Positions 50,015 to 59,400 of a DNA stretch of 64,000 nt are shown in pieces. Source of the DNA: Frateuria_A sp051900415 (GTDB taxonomy: Bacteria; Pseudomonadota; Gammaproteobacteria; Xanthomonadales; Rhodanobacteraceae). The first letter of the stretch is position 1. Each line of letters opens with the position of its first letter. A program made the translations under genes and the position numbers. Below the pieces are notes generated by a model, which saw nothing but the letters and a program-made list of their open reading frames with translations, did not search any database and was not told where the DNA came from. Location of the stretch: assembly GCF_051900415.1 (NCBI RefSeq), contig NZ_JBHZGL010000001.1, positions 372,001 through 436,000 of the forward strand, written 5' to 3'.

Positions 50015-51061
50015 TCATTCCTGCAGGAACGGCTGCGCGATCTTGAGCACGGTCTGGTACGGCTCCGGCTCGTTGCGGTTGCTGAGCAGGATCACGGTCA
50101 GGTGCTGCTTCGGCCAGCGCACGATCACGTTGCGGAAGCCGATGCTTTCGCCGGAGTGCCAAAGGGTGTCGCCGGTGATGCGCCAGCCGTAGCCGTAGCT
50201 CGCTTCGTAGGGTTCGCCGACCACCTTCACGTGCGGGCTGAAGGCGGCCTTGCGCGAGGCGTCGCCGAGCAGGCGGTCGTCGTAGAGCGCGGCATCCCAC
50301 TTGGCGAGGTCGTCGATGCTGGAATAGATCCCGCCATCGCCGCGCGTGGCCGAGGTGACGCTCTGGTCAGTGCGCTGCCAGTGGCCGTCGATCTGGCTGT
50401 AGCCATAGGCGCGGTTGGGCACCGTCTTGTCGTCGTGCACGTAGAGCAGGGTGTGATCCATGTGCAACGGGGTGAAGATGCGCTGCTTCAGGAAGTCCTG
50501 CAGCGTTTTGCCTGAGGCTTTCTCCACTACCAATCCCAGCAGCACATAACCGGAATTGCTGTAGCGGTAGGCGCTGCCCGGCGCGAAGTAGTTGCGCGGC
50601 GCGGCCGAGAGCAGGCGCAGCACGTCCTGGTCGCTCACCTGGCTGGTCTGCTCCGGCGGGATCAGGTCCTCGTAGTCGATCAGGCCTCCGGTGTGGTCGA
50701 GCAGCTGGCGCAGGGTCACCTTGTCGGTCGTGGCCGGCAGCGAGGGCAGCCAGTGGCGGATGGAATCGTCGAGCTTGAGCTTGCCGTCCTCGGCCAGCAG
50801 CAGGATGGCCGCCGCGGTGAATTGCTTGCTGACCGAGGCGAGGCGGAAGTTGGTGTCCGGCGTGACTTCCGTGTGCTGTTCGAGGTTGGCCAGGCCGTAG
50901 CCCTTGCGCACTAGCGGCTTGCCGTCCTTGAGCACGAGCAGGGCGGCGCCGGGGACGTCCCCCTGGTACTTCTGCATCAGGCGGTCGGCGTTCTGCACGG
51001 CGTCGGCGGCATGCACCGGGCCGGCGAGGAAGATCGAGGCGAAAAGCAGGGCAAGGCGCAT
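50015..51061 (-). CDS. Serine hydrolase, beta-lactamase/PBP-like family
   Basis: A 348-residue secreted enzyme with a signal peptide (MRLALLFASIFLAGPVHA). The three signature motifs are in place: Ser76-x-x-Lys79 (ASVSKQFT), Tyr167-x-Asn169 (YSNSGY) and His302-x-Gly304 (HSGESIG). The family includes D-aminopeptidases, esterases and carboxypeptidases as well as class C beta-lactamases; the context of cell-wall peptide enzymes favours a D-amino-acid peptidase. Fragments of its own 3' end lie downstream. A GGGAGAGGG-type repeat precedes it at 51088-51198. Drug resistance should not be inferred from the family alone. Confidence 0.92.
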   Translation of the reverse strand: MRLALLFASIFLAGPVHAADAVQNADRLMQKYQGDVPGAALLVLKDGKPLVRKGYGLANLEQHTEVTPDTNFRLASVSKQFTAAAILLLAEDGKLKLDDSIRHWLPSLPATTDKVTLRQLLDHTGGLIDYEDLIPPEQTSQVSDQDVLRLLSAAPRNYFAPGSAYRYSNSGYVLLGLVVEKASGKTLQDFLKQRIFTPLHMDHTLLYVHDDKTVPNRAYGYSQIDGHWQRTDQSVTSATRGDGGIYSSIDDLAKWDAALYDDRLLGDASRKAAFSPHVKVVGEPYEASYGYGWRITGDTLWHSGESIGFRNVIVRWPKQHLTVILLSNRNEPEPYQTVLKIAQPFLQE

Positions 51062-51087
51062 GGTCTTCCTCCGTCGTGGAACTCAAG

Positions 51088-51198
51088 CCCCCTCCCGCGG
51101 GAGAGGGATCGGGCAGGGGGTTCGGCCAGCGAGTGCTCGCTGCGCCTGAACGCTCAGCCGCCCATCGGCACCCTCTTCCGACGGGAGAGGGGTTCGGT
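51088..51198. repeat. Inverted GGGAGAGGG-type repeat pair
   Basis: Two facing palindromic copies (CCCCTCCCGCGGGAGAGGG at 51089 and CCCTCTTCCGACGGGAGAGGGG at 51169) lie in the gap between the serine hydrolase and the dipeptidase gene. They belong to the same repeat type as in the lpdA linker. Confidence 0.7.
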
Positions 51199-51218
51199 CG
51201 TATGCCGTGCGGCAGGCA

Positions 51219-51911
51219 TCACTTCACCGGGACGTCGTAGATCGTGTGCGGCGTGGGCTCGTCGGCCCAGGTGTAGTGCCACCACTCCAGCGGATAGTTC
51301 TTGAACCCTTCGCGCTCCATCGCCGCGCGCAGGCGCAGCCGGTTGGCGTGTTGTTGGGGCGTGACGTCCGGGGCGTCGGTATGTGCGCGCACGTCGAAGA
51401 AGTCGAAGTGCGTGCCCATGTCGAGTTCTTTGCAATGCTCGCCGCGTGCGTCGCACTGCTCCATCGTGAGGTCGGCCGTGCCGCCGCGGCTGTGCCCGGA
51501 GACCGGCGCGATGTAGTCGCCCAGCAGCACGCGCTTGTCCAGCCGCGGGTAGTGCTCGGCCTTGGTGCGCTGGTCGGACAGGTCGTGCGCCCAGCGCACG
51601 AAGTGCGCCACGGCGCGTGCGGGGCGGTAGCAATCCCACAGTTTCAGGCGCTGGTGCGTCGCGCGCAGTTCGTGCTCGACCCGAGCGAGCGCTTCGGCGA
51701 CCGGGCGCTTGAGCAGGCACTTGGGTGCGAGGTAGCCGTCCACCGGCGCGCCGACGAAGTTGCCGTGGCCGGCGTACTTGATGTCCTCGGCGATGTCGGG
51801 GATGAGTGTGCGGATGTCGACCAGGTCGGCGGCAGCGGGGGTTTGGGCAGGGGAGAGCGTGACCTGCTGGTCCGCATGGACCCGCGTGCCGGCGAACAGC
51901 AGGCACGCCAT
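51219..51911 (-). CDS. VanX-type D-Ala-D-Ala dipeptidase (M15)
   Basis: A 230-residue zinc peptidase. The metal motif is SxHxxGxAxD (His140 and Asp147, SGHSRGGTADL), the catalytic Glu209 and zinc His212 lie in LEWWHY. Substrate-pocket wording such as KLWDCYRPARAV and GTHFDFF matches VanX/DdpX. It hydrolyses the D-Ala-D-Ala dipeptide; in Gram-negative bacteria such enzymes scavenge D-Ala from cell-wall turnover. ATG 51911 begins a short signal-like stretch; TTG 51926 would give a better one (MELLAMACLLFAGTRVHA). A repeat element ends where the start region should be, so the true start may have been altered. Confidence 0.92.
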   Translation of the reverse strand: MACLLFAGTRVHADQQVTLSPAQTPAAADLVDIRTLIPDIAEDIKYAGHGNFVGAPVDGYLAPKCLLKRPVAEALARVEHELRATHQRLKLWDCYRPARAVAHFVRWAHDLSDQRTKAEHYPRLDKRVLLGDYIAPVSGHSRGGTADLTMEQCDARGEHCKELDMGTHFDFFDVRAHTDAPDVTPQQHANRLRLRAAMEREGFKNYPLEWWHYTWADEPTPHTIYDVPVK

Positions 51912-51929
51912 TGCGAGCAGCTCCAACGT

Positions 51930-52143
51930 GAGCCTTCCCCCGTTGACGGGGAAAGGTGCCGACCTACCGGCGCTGGAGCGCCGGCGCAACGGCAAAGCCG
52001 GCCCGAAGGGCGAGCGCCATGGATGGCGTGAGTATGGCGGATGGGGGTGCTCTTGGTGGAAGGCTGGCAAGGTCGACGGTGTGCGCTTCGGGCTCCCCCC
52101 ATCCGCCCTTCGGGCACCTTCCCCCGTAAACGGAGGAAGGCTC
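51930..52143. repeat. MITE- or REPIN-like element with 31-bp terminal inverted repeats
   Basis: Terminal arms 51930-51960 (GAGCCTTCCCCCGTTGACGG...) and 52113-52143 match as inverted repeats at about 28 of 31 positions. The 152-base interior contains a CCGGCGCTGGAGCGCCGG palindrome and no open frame of coding quality. It fills most of the gap between the VanX-type gene and the next serine hydrolase gene. I see no target-site duplication. Confidence 0.7.
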
Positions 52144-52189
52144 GGGGTGTGGTCTGGGACAGACGTGGGGGGAAGGATCGGGTCGTGGC

Positions 52190-53854
52190 TCATGGGCAGT
52201 CCCCGGTGCGCTGGAAGTGCAGGTCTTCGTAGTCCGAGCTGAAGTCGCCCAGCGGATCGAGTTTGGCCATGGTGAGGGTGGGCGGCGAGCCGGCGTGCGG
52301 GTCGAGCCAGGCGTCGAGGTCCACCGCCGGGTCGTCCCAGTGCACCAGGTAGCGCTGGCCCAGCTGCCTGACGGTGCCGTGCATGTGCGGCGACTTGTGC
52401 GAGGCCCATTCCACGCGGTCCCCGCGCGGGCACAGCGTGATCTCGCCGAACCATGGATCACGGTAGCGGCCACGCCAGGCAAAGGCGCCCGGCGCCACCG
52501 TGGTGGCCGCGGCGGTGTCCGGTGGGCGCGCTGCGGCCGGACGTTCCGCCGCCTCGTGGTCGAGCGCATCGGCGTACCAGGCCACGCCATGGCCGGCATC
52601 CGGCGCGGTGAAGTGCTTGGTCAGCACCTCGCCCAGCACGGTGCGTGCGTCCTCGGCCTCGCCATTGATCATGAAGACGAAGCCGCTCCGGCGGTCGGGC
52701 AACAGCGCCAGCATCGAGTACATGCCGCCCAGCGTGCCGGTGTGCCAGACCACCCACTCCCCGTCGACGTCGGCCATGCGCCAGCCGTAGCCGTAGGCCA
52801 TCACGTGGGTGTGGTCCCAGGCGCGGCGCTGGTTGGAGACAGGGATCAGCATGTGCGGCGACTGCAGCTCCTGGCGCTGGGTGGAGGAGAGCCACTTCAG
52901 TTGCGCCGGCGTGGGCACGAGCCAGTTCTTCGCCCAGCTCAGCATGTCGGTGAGGTCGCAGCGGATGCCGCCGGCCGGATCGGAGGTGATCGCCGGGATG
53001 GTCGGCCCGTCCTGGCGCATTGGCAGGTTGTGGCCGTCCTTCTCGTAGTGCGGCTGGGCGACGTTGCCTACGGCGTCGCGGCTCCAGCGGCCGACCTGGC
53101 AGCGCGACAGGCCCAGCGGCGCGAATACCTCGCGATGCATCAGCGTTTCGTAGGGCGCGCCGCCGGCAGCCGTGGCGACTTCGCCGGCGACCACGTAGAG
53201 CAGGTTGTCGTACTGGTACTGCGAGCGGAAGCTGTAGCCGGGCTTGATGTAGCGCAGGCCATGGATGATGTCCGCCCGCGTGAAGGCATTGGGCTCGGGC
53301 CACAGCATCAGGTCGCCGCCGCCTTCGGGCAGGCCGCTGGAATGGGTGAGCAGGTCGGCCACGCGCATGTGCCTGGTGACCCACGGGTCGGCCATGCGGA
53401 AGTCGGGCAGGTATTTCGTGACCGGGTCGTCCCAGGCGAGCTTGCCCTGGTCGACCAGGCGGCCGAGCAGCGCGGTGGTCATCGCCTTGCTGTTGGAGGC
53501 GATCTTGAACAGCGTTTGCGGGGTGATCGGTTGACCGGAGCCAGCAATCGTTTCGCCGCGGGTGGCGGTGTAGACGATCCGGCCATTCTCGATCACGCCG
53601 ACAGCGATACCAGGCAGGTGGTAGCGGGCGATGACGGCATCGACGATGGGGTCATACACCGGGTCTGCGGGCTGGGCGATGGCCCCGGCGGCCGCAAGCA
53701 GAAGGGAGAAGCAAAGAGCAAAGCGGGCGTGCGTCTGGCGCCTCCCCCTGCTCGCAGGGGGAGGCTGGGAGGGGGTGGCTTGCCCGGAGCGAAAGGTGGC
53801 CCGGCCCAGCCCTCCCCTGCGTTGCAGGGGAGGGAGAAGGTCAACGCTGCGCAT
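52190..53854 (-). CDS. Serine hydrolase with C-terminal DUF3471-like domain
   Basis: A 554-residue beta-lactamase/PBP-like enzyme: Ser-x-x-Lys in KIASNSKAMT, then YQYDNLLY (Tyr-x-Asn) and HTGTLGG (His-x-Gly), followed by a beta-barrel-like end domain (FAWRGRYRDPWFGEITL...). ATG 53854 overlaps the preceding gene's stop by 14 bases. The first 37 residues (MRSVDLLPPLQRRGGLG...) are translated from a repeat pair, and a signal peptide (RFALCFSLLLAAAGAIAQP) follows only afterwards. The gene may use an internal unconventional start. It probably acts on D-amino-acid peptides. Confidence 0.85.
   Translation of the reverse strand: MRSVDLLPPLQRRGGLGRATFRSGQATPSQPPPASRGRRQTHARFALCFSLLLAAAGAIAQPADPVYDPIVDAVIARYHLPGIAVGVIENGRIVYTATRGETIAGSGQPITPQTLFKIASNSKAMTTALLGRLVDQGKLAWDDPVTKYLPDFRMADPWVTRHMRVADLLTHSSGLPEGGGDLMLWPEPNAFTRADIIHGLRYIKPGYSFRSQYQYDNLLYVVAGEVATAAGGAPYETLMHREVFAPLGLSRCQVGRWSRDAVGNVAQPHYEKDGHNLPMRQDGPTIPAITSDPAGGIRCDLTDMLSWAKNWLVPTPAQLKWLSSTQRQELQSPHMLIPVSNQRRAWDHTHVMAYGYGWRMADVDGEWVVWHTGTLGGMYSMLALLPDRRSGFVFMINGEAEDARTVLGEVLTKHFTAPDAGHGVAWYADALDHEAAERPAAARPPDTAAATTVAPGAFAWRGRYRDPWFGEITLCPRGDRVEWASHKSPHMHGTVRQLGQRYLVHWDDPAVDLDAWLDPHAGSPPTLTMAKLDPLGDFSSDYEDLHFQRTGDCP
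53740..53833. repeat. REPIN-like repeat pair at the start of the serine hydrolase gene
   Basis: Two palindromes face each other: GCCTCCCCCTGCTCGCAGGGGGAGGC at 53740-53764 and CCTCCCCTGCGTTGCAGGGGAGG at 53811-53833, about 46 bases apart. They fall inside the coding frame of the serine hydrolase between its ATG and its signal peptide. Confidence 0.8.
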
Positions 53855-55049
53855 TGCGCTCCACCTCGCGCCACACGCGCAGCAGGTTGCCGCCCCAGAT
53901 CTTGGCGATGTCCGCGTCGCTGAAGCCGGCACGACGCAGCGCAGCGGTGACGTTGCGCGTCTCGCTGGCGTCCTTCCAGCCGGTGATGCCGCCGCCGCCG
54001 TCGAAATCGGAGGCGATGCCGACGTGGTCGACACCGGCGACGTCGGCAATGTGGCGGATCTGCCTGACGTAGTCTTCGACGGTAGGCAGCGGAAATTTTT
54101 GCTGGATCTTCGCCATGCCCGCGGCCATCGCCGGCAGATAGTCGTGCTTGTCGCTGTCGTATTCCTTGTCGCCGGCCTGGTGTGCGACCTCGGCCTGCAG
54201 CTTCTCCTCCGCCGCTTCGCGGCCCGGGTCCTTCTTGAGGAACTCCTTGTAGGCGACGGCCTGGACGACGCCGCCCTTGGCCGCGATGGCGCGCAGCAGG
54301 TCGTCCGGCAGGTTGCGCGGATTGTCCAGCACGGCGCGCGCGCCGGAGTGCGAGGCGATGATCGGCGCGCTCGAAGCCGCCAGCACGTCCCGCACGCAGG
54401 CGTCCGAAGCGTGCGAGACATCGACCATCATGCCAAGCCGGTTGGCGCGCTCCACCACCTGCCGGCCGAAGTCGGTGATGCCGTGGTCGCCGGCGCTGTT
54501 CATCGCCGGCTCGCCGTGCCCGGTGTCCGGCTGCGAACTGGTGCACAGGTCGTTGTTGCCCACGTGCACCAGGCCGACGTAGCGCGCGCCGCGGTCGTAG
54601 GCGGCATCCAGCCGATGCAGGTCGTGGCCCAGCGAATAGGCGTTCTCGATGCCGATCATCGCCGAGAGCAGGCCGGCCTTGCGGTTGGCCATGGCCTGTT
54701 CGGGCGAGGTCGCCGCGCGGATGCGGTCCGGATAGAGCATCAGCATGCGGCCGATCGCCTCGTACTTCTGCTCCGCCTGGTCTACTGCCTTGGCGTAACC
54801 GGCGGCATCGAGCTTGTGCTGCGGTACCCAGATCACGAAGAAGGCGGCGTTCAGCCCGCCACGCTCCATCTTCCCCAGATCGACCAGCAGCGGCGTGTCC
54901 TTGCCGACGTCGAAGCGCGGTTCACGCATGTACGTGAACGGGATATCGACGTGGGTGTCGATGGTGATCGGCGGGTCCTGCTGCGCCTGCGCAGGCAGCG
55001 CGGCGGCGAAGGGCAGGGCGAGCAGGGCAAGGCGGGCAAGGTTACGCAT
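53841..55049 (-). CDS. Membrane dipeptidase, M19 family
   Basis: A 402-residue zinc dipeptidase with a signal peptide (MRNLARLALLALPFAAALPAQA). Metal ligands are seen in DTHVDIP (His33, Asp35), IGIENAYSL (bridging Glu), VDVSHASDA and IASHSGARAV, and the C-terminal HVGIASDFDGGGG closes the active site. M19 enzymes (renal dipeptidase type) cleave dipeptides, often with a D-residue at the C-terminus. It lies in the minus-strand run with lysA (15 bases upstream) and a serine hydrolase (overlapping). This placing suggests it releases amino acids from cell-wall dipeptides. Confidence 0.95.
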   Translation of the reverse strand: MRNLARLALLALPFAAALPAQAQQDPPITIDTHVDIPFTYMREPRFDVGKDTPLLVDLGKMERGGLNAAFFVIWVPQHKLDAAGYAKAVDQAEQKYEAIGRMLMLYPDRIRAATSPEQAMANRKAGLLSAMIGIENAYSLGHDLHRLDAAYDRGARYVGLVHVGNNDLCTSSQPDTGHGEPAMNSAGDHGITDFGRQVVERANRLGMMVDVSHASDACVRDVLAASSAPIIASHSGARAVLDNPRNLPDDLLRAIAAKGGVVQAVAYKEFLKKDPGREAAEEKLQAEVAHQAGDKEYDSDKHDYLPAMAAGMAKIQQKFPLPTVEDYVRQIRHIADVAGVDHVGIASDFDGGGGITGWKDASETRNVTAALRRAGFSDADIAKIWGGNLLRVWREVERNAQR

Positions 55050-55064
55050 GGTCGGCGGATGTCC

Positions 55065-56357
55065 TCATGGCGTGGCCCAATCCTGCGCCGACTGTTCGCC
55101 GGCGACCATCGCTTCGAGGGTCTGCCGGCGCCGGATGACCGCGTAGCGGCCCTCGTCCAGCAGTACCTCGGCGGCGAGCGGGCGCGAGTTGTAGGTGGAG
55201 GCCATCGAGGCGCCGTAGGCACCGGTGCCCTGGATGGCGAGCAGGTCGCCCGGTTCGCATGCAGGCAGCACGCGCGCGCGGGCGAAGGTGTCGCCGGTCT
55301 CGCAGACCGGGCCGACCACGTCGTAGGTGGCGAGCGACCGCGGGTCCGGCGCGACCGGCACGATGTCGTGCCAGGCGTCGTACAGGCTCGGCCGCTGCAG
55401 GTCGTTCATCGCCGCGTCGAGCACCAGGAAGGATCGCTCGGTGCCCTCCTTGATGCGCAGCACGCGGGTCAGCAGCACGCCGGCCTCGGCGACCAGGTAA
55501 CGGCCCGGTTCAAGCAAGAGGCGGCCGTCGAAGCCGGCGAGTGCTTCGCGGATCACGCCGGCATAGTCGGCGGCGGTGACCGGCTGGTCGTGCCCGGCGC
55601 GGTAGCGCACACCCAGGCCGCCACCGACGTCGATGCTGGCGATCGGGTGGCCGGCCTGCACCAGCTCGCGCCAGAACGCGGCCACGCGGTGCAGCGCCTG
55701 CCGGAAGGGCTTGAGGTCGAGGATCTGCGAGCCGATGTGCACGTGCAGCCCGTCGAGCCGCACGTGCGCGAGCTGCCGCCGCTCGGCGAACCAGCGGCGC
55801 GCCTCGGCGATGCTCACGCCGAACTTGTTCTCGGCCCGTCCGGTGGAAATCTTGGCGTGGGTGAGCGCGTCGACGTCGGGGTTGATGCGCACTGCGGCGT
55901 TCGCCACCACATGCCGCGCAGCGGCGACACGCTCGATCGCGTGCAGTTCGTCCAGCGACTCGACGTTGAAGCGTGCGATGCCGGCGGCAAGCGCGGCATC
56001 GATCTCTTCGGCCGTCTTGCCCACGCCGGAGAACACGATGCGCTTGGCGGGAATGCCGGCCGCCAGCGCCCGCTGCAGTTCGCCGGCCGAGACAATGTCC
56101 GCGCCCAGCCCGGCAGCGGCCATCAGTTCAAGGATGGCGCGGTTGGAATTGGCCTTGACCGCGTAGCAGATGGTGGCATCCAGGCCGTGCAGGGAGGACT
56201 GGAGCTCGCCGATGCGCTGGCGGATCGCGTTGGCCGAGTAGGCGTACAGCGGTGTGCCCAGCCGTGCGGCCAGGGCGTGCAGGTCCACGCCGTCGAAGCT
56301 CGGTTGAGGATCGGGCACGAGGGCGTCGTGCCGTAGGGAAGCGGTCATGGGGATCAT
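55065..56357 (-). CDS. lysA: Diaminopimelate decarboxylase
   Basis: A 430-residue PLP enzyme of fold type III. The cofactor lysine is Lys68 in CYAVKANSN, with HIGSQILDLKPF, DVGGGLGVRY, LEPGRYLVAEAG and the C-terminal CETGDTFA motif. It converts meso-diaminopimelate to lysine. It stands alone rather than fused to aspartokinase and sits within the cell-wall-peptide cluster, where diaminopimelate freed from muropeptides could be its substrate. ATG 56357 or 56348 may start it. The TonB-receptor terminator lies just upstream, so lysA has its own promoter. Confidence 0.95.
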   Translation of the reverse strand: MIPMTASLRHDALVPDPQPSFDGVDLHALAARLGTPLYAYSANAIRQRIGELQSSLHGLDATICYAVKANSNRAILELMAAAGLGADIVSAGELQRALAAGIPAKRIVFSGVGKTAEEIDAALAAGIARFNVESLDELHAIERVAAARHVVANAAVRINPDVDALTHAKISTGRAENKFGVSIAEARRWFAERRQLAHVRLDGLHVHIGSQILDLKPFRQALHRVAAFWRELVQAGHPIASIDVGGGLGVRYRAGHDQPVTAADYAGVIREALAGFDGRLLLEPGRYLVAEAGVLLTRVLRIKEGTERSFLVLDAAMNDLQRPSLYDAWHDIVPVAPDPRSLATYDVVGPVCETGDTFARARVLPACEPGDLLAIQGTGAYGASMASTYNSRPLAAEVLLDEGRYAVIRRRQTLEAMVAGEQSAQDWATP

Positions 56358-56369
56358 TCGCAGCGGCCC

Positions 56370-56401
56370 AAAAAAAGACGGCCCGCGATGACCGCGGGCC
56401 G
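56370..56401 (-). terminator. Intrinsic terminator of the TonB-dependent receptor gene
   Basis: A 9-bp stem (CGGCCCGCG at 56379-56387 and its complement at 56393-56401) with a five-base loop. On the minus strand it is followed by seven Ts (56376-56370). It ends the receptor transcript 17 bases after its stop codon. Confidence 0.93.
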
Positions 56402-56417
56402 CCAGGCGGGGAGGGCC

Positions 56418-59400
56418 TTAGAAGTTCACGCTTACGCTCAACTGAGTGAAGCGCGGTGACTGGAACCCGATCGGCAGCCGGAAGGTGGCGTCGGTTTCGT
56501 TGGAGATAGCACTCTGCAGGTCCTGGTCGACCTGCACGGTGCGTTGCTGGTTGAGCAGGTTGTAGACGGCCAGCTTCACGCGCAGGTCGCCACCGCCCTG
56601 GAACGGCAGGATGTAGCTCAGGCTGGCGTCGAAGGTGTAGGTCCACGGCAGGCGGCCGTAGTCGCCGCGCGAGGAGTGCTGGTACACGCGTTCGGCCGAG
56701 TTGTCCGAATCGCAGTTCTCCACGCAGATGAAGTAGCTGTGGTAATTGCTCGCGTCGTACGGGTTGCCCACGCCGAAGCCGGTGATCGGGCCGCCGGAGT
56801 GGATGTCGGCGTTGGCACCGACCTGCCAGTGCGGGGTGATCGCGTAGGTGCCGCGCAGCTTGAGCTGGTGGCGGCGGTCATTGGGCAGGTAGCCGTTGCC
56901 GCCGAAGTTCACCCACGGATCGTCGAAGTTCTCGGTGCGGCCGGTGTCGTCGAAGTCGGTGTCCGAGTTGACCGGTCCTTCGGCGTTGCCGCGGTTCCAG
57001 GCGAGTACGTAAGAGGCGTTGAACGACCACTTCTCGTCCCAGGCGCGATCAAGCTGGAACTCAAGCGCGGTGTAGGTGCGCTTGGGTTTCACCCAACCAC
57101 GCTGGCCGATGTAGGTCATGATTGGATCGCCATCGGCGTCCACGCCGTCCTGGCGGTACATCGCCCAGCCTTCCTTGGAGGTATCCACGGTGAGGTAGCC
57201 ATCGGCGTCACCGTCGCAGTTGGTGTCGCCCCACACGGTGACCTTCTTGCCCGGGTTGGCCATCACCCAGCCGATGTAGCCGTCCTCGCCGCACTGCGCG
57301 GTGGCGCTGATCTCCATGTCGTCGATCGCGTTGTGCAGGCGGCGGTAGGTGGCGCTGACGCCCCACGACCAGCTGTTGTCGATCATCTGCTGGAAGCCCA
57401 GGATCGCCTCGTCCTGGTAGACCGGATCCATGTCGTGGTCGACCTCGGCGCGCAGGTCGCCGACGGTGCCGTCACCCTGCGAGGTGTCCACGTGGCTGCC
57501 CGGCAGCGCGTCGCCGACGATCGGCATGGCGTACTGGAAGCCATTGATCTCCTGCGTCTGCCAGCCGAGGAAGCGATGCGAGGAGCGCTCGTCCAGCAGG
57601 CCGCCGGCCTGCTTGATGTTGATCACGTTGGCCACGGGCAGGTAGTAGCGGCCCAGGTTGCCGAACAGCTTGGTGCTGCCGTCGCCCTTCATGTCCCAGG
57701 AGAAGCCCAGGCGCGGGGCGATCTGCTGGTCGATCTTGATGTAGCTGCGGCCGGCAGCGTCCTGGTTGTCGAAACTGTCGTTGCGCAGGCCGCCGTTGAG
57801 CACCAGGTTCGGGGTGATCTGCCAGTTGTCCTCGATATACCAGGCAGCGTTCTTGGTCTGGAAGTTGCCGGCGATCTCGTAGCGGCGCACGCGCACCCAG
57901 GCCTCGTCGCCCACGGGGACGCGGCCGCCGCCATCGGCATTGCCGACCTGGCCACCGGTGGGAACGGTGTACACGTTGTAGTAATAGCCGCCCGGGCCCG
58001 GATAGCGGCGCGCGTAGTCGGACGTGTCGACCTCGTGGTCGTAGCCGAAGCGCAGCAGGTGGTCGCCCAGCGTCCACTCGAAATCCGCGCGGTACTGCTT
58101 GCGGATGTCCTCGCGCGAGGCGACCTGCGAGCTGCTGGTGCAGCCCAGCGGCAGGTCACCCGGCAGCGGCACGCCGGCGCTGACGGCCACGCGGTTGCAC
58201 TCGTTGTCCAGCTGCGAGCTGATGTCCGCCTGGCGCTGGTTGCGGCCGTACATCAGCTTCATCGAGAGATCGTTGGTGAGGTAGCTGGTCCAGGTCAGCG
58301 CCCAGTTCTTGCCGCCGGTGTTGGTGTAGACCTCGTTGGTCTTGGCGATGCGCCGGTCGTTGTCGAAGTCGTAGCTGTAGACGTCGCCGGTGTCCTTGTT
58401 CTTGTCAGAGAAGGCCATCAGCGACAGCGTGTTGTTGTCGGTGATGTTCCAGTCGATGGTGGTGCCCCAGAAGCCCTGGTTGGAGCTGTGGTCGGTCATC
58501 GTGGTGCCGACGTTGTCGGTGTTGTGCGGGCTGGCGCCGCGCGCTTCGTACATCGCGAAGAAGAACAGCTTGTCCTTCACGATCGGGCCCGACGCCCAGA
58601 CGTTGGTCTTGATCAGCGAATCCTGGTCACGGCTGGCGGTGTAGTAGCGCTCGCCGTCGAAGTAGTAGTCGTGCGCGCGCGAATGCCAGTTGCCCGGCTC
58701 CATGGTGATCTCGGCGCCGGCCTTGAACTCGTTGGTGCCCGAGCGCGCCACCGCATTGACCACGCCGCCGGTGGTGCGGCCGAACTCCACCGAGTAGCCG
58801 CCGGTCTTGACCTGGAATTGGTCGTAGAAGGCGAACGGCGCTTCGGAGAAGCCGTTGCGGTTGTAGAAGTCGGTGACGTTGAGGCCGTTGACGTAGAACG
58901 CGTTCTCGGCGATCGACGAGCCGCCGAAGGAGATGCCGCCGAAACCGGCGTTGCCCTTGACCACGCCCGGCGCGAGCAGCGCCACCGAGGTGACGTTCTG
59001 GTCGACCGGCAGGCGCACCAGGTCGGCGCGCGAGACAATCGTGGCCGACTCGGTCGAGCTCACGTCGATCACAGGCAGCACCGAACTGGTGACGTTGATG
59101 GTCGCCAGGCTGGTCGCGTCGACTGCGCCCAGGTTCACCGTGGTGGTGGTGCCCAGCGCGACCGTCACGTTGCGGGTCGGACCGACCGCCTGGCCGCCGC
59201 TGGTCGCGCTGATCGTGTACTGACCGACCGGCAGGTAGGGCAGGCGGTAGTTGCCCTCGTCGTCGGCGACGACCGAGCGGGTGAAGCCGGTATCCGGGCT
59301 GGTCACCGTCACGGTGGCGCCGGCCTGGGTATGACCGGCGACGGTACCGTCGGTGTTGGCGGCTTGCGCCGATGGCGCGCCAAAGGCGACGAGCGCCAGT

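Noticed and set aside
50015..51061. Beta-lactamase resistance gene
   Set aside because: The motifs define a broad serine hydrolase family; neighbours point to cell-wall peptides, and no evidence supports drug hydrolysis.
51219..51911. Vancomycin resistance (vanX)
   Set aside because: There is no vanH or vanA-type ligase; in a Gram-negative host this enzyme more likely scavenges D-Ala-D-Ala.
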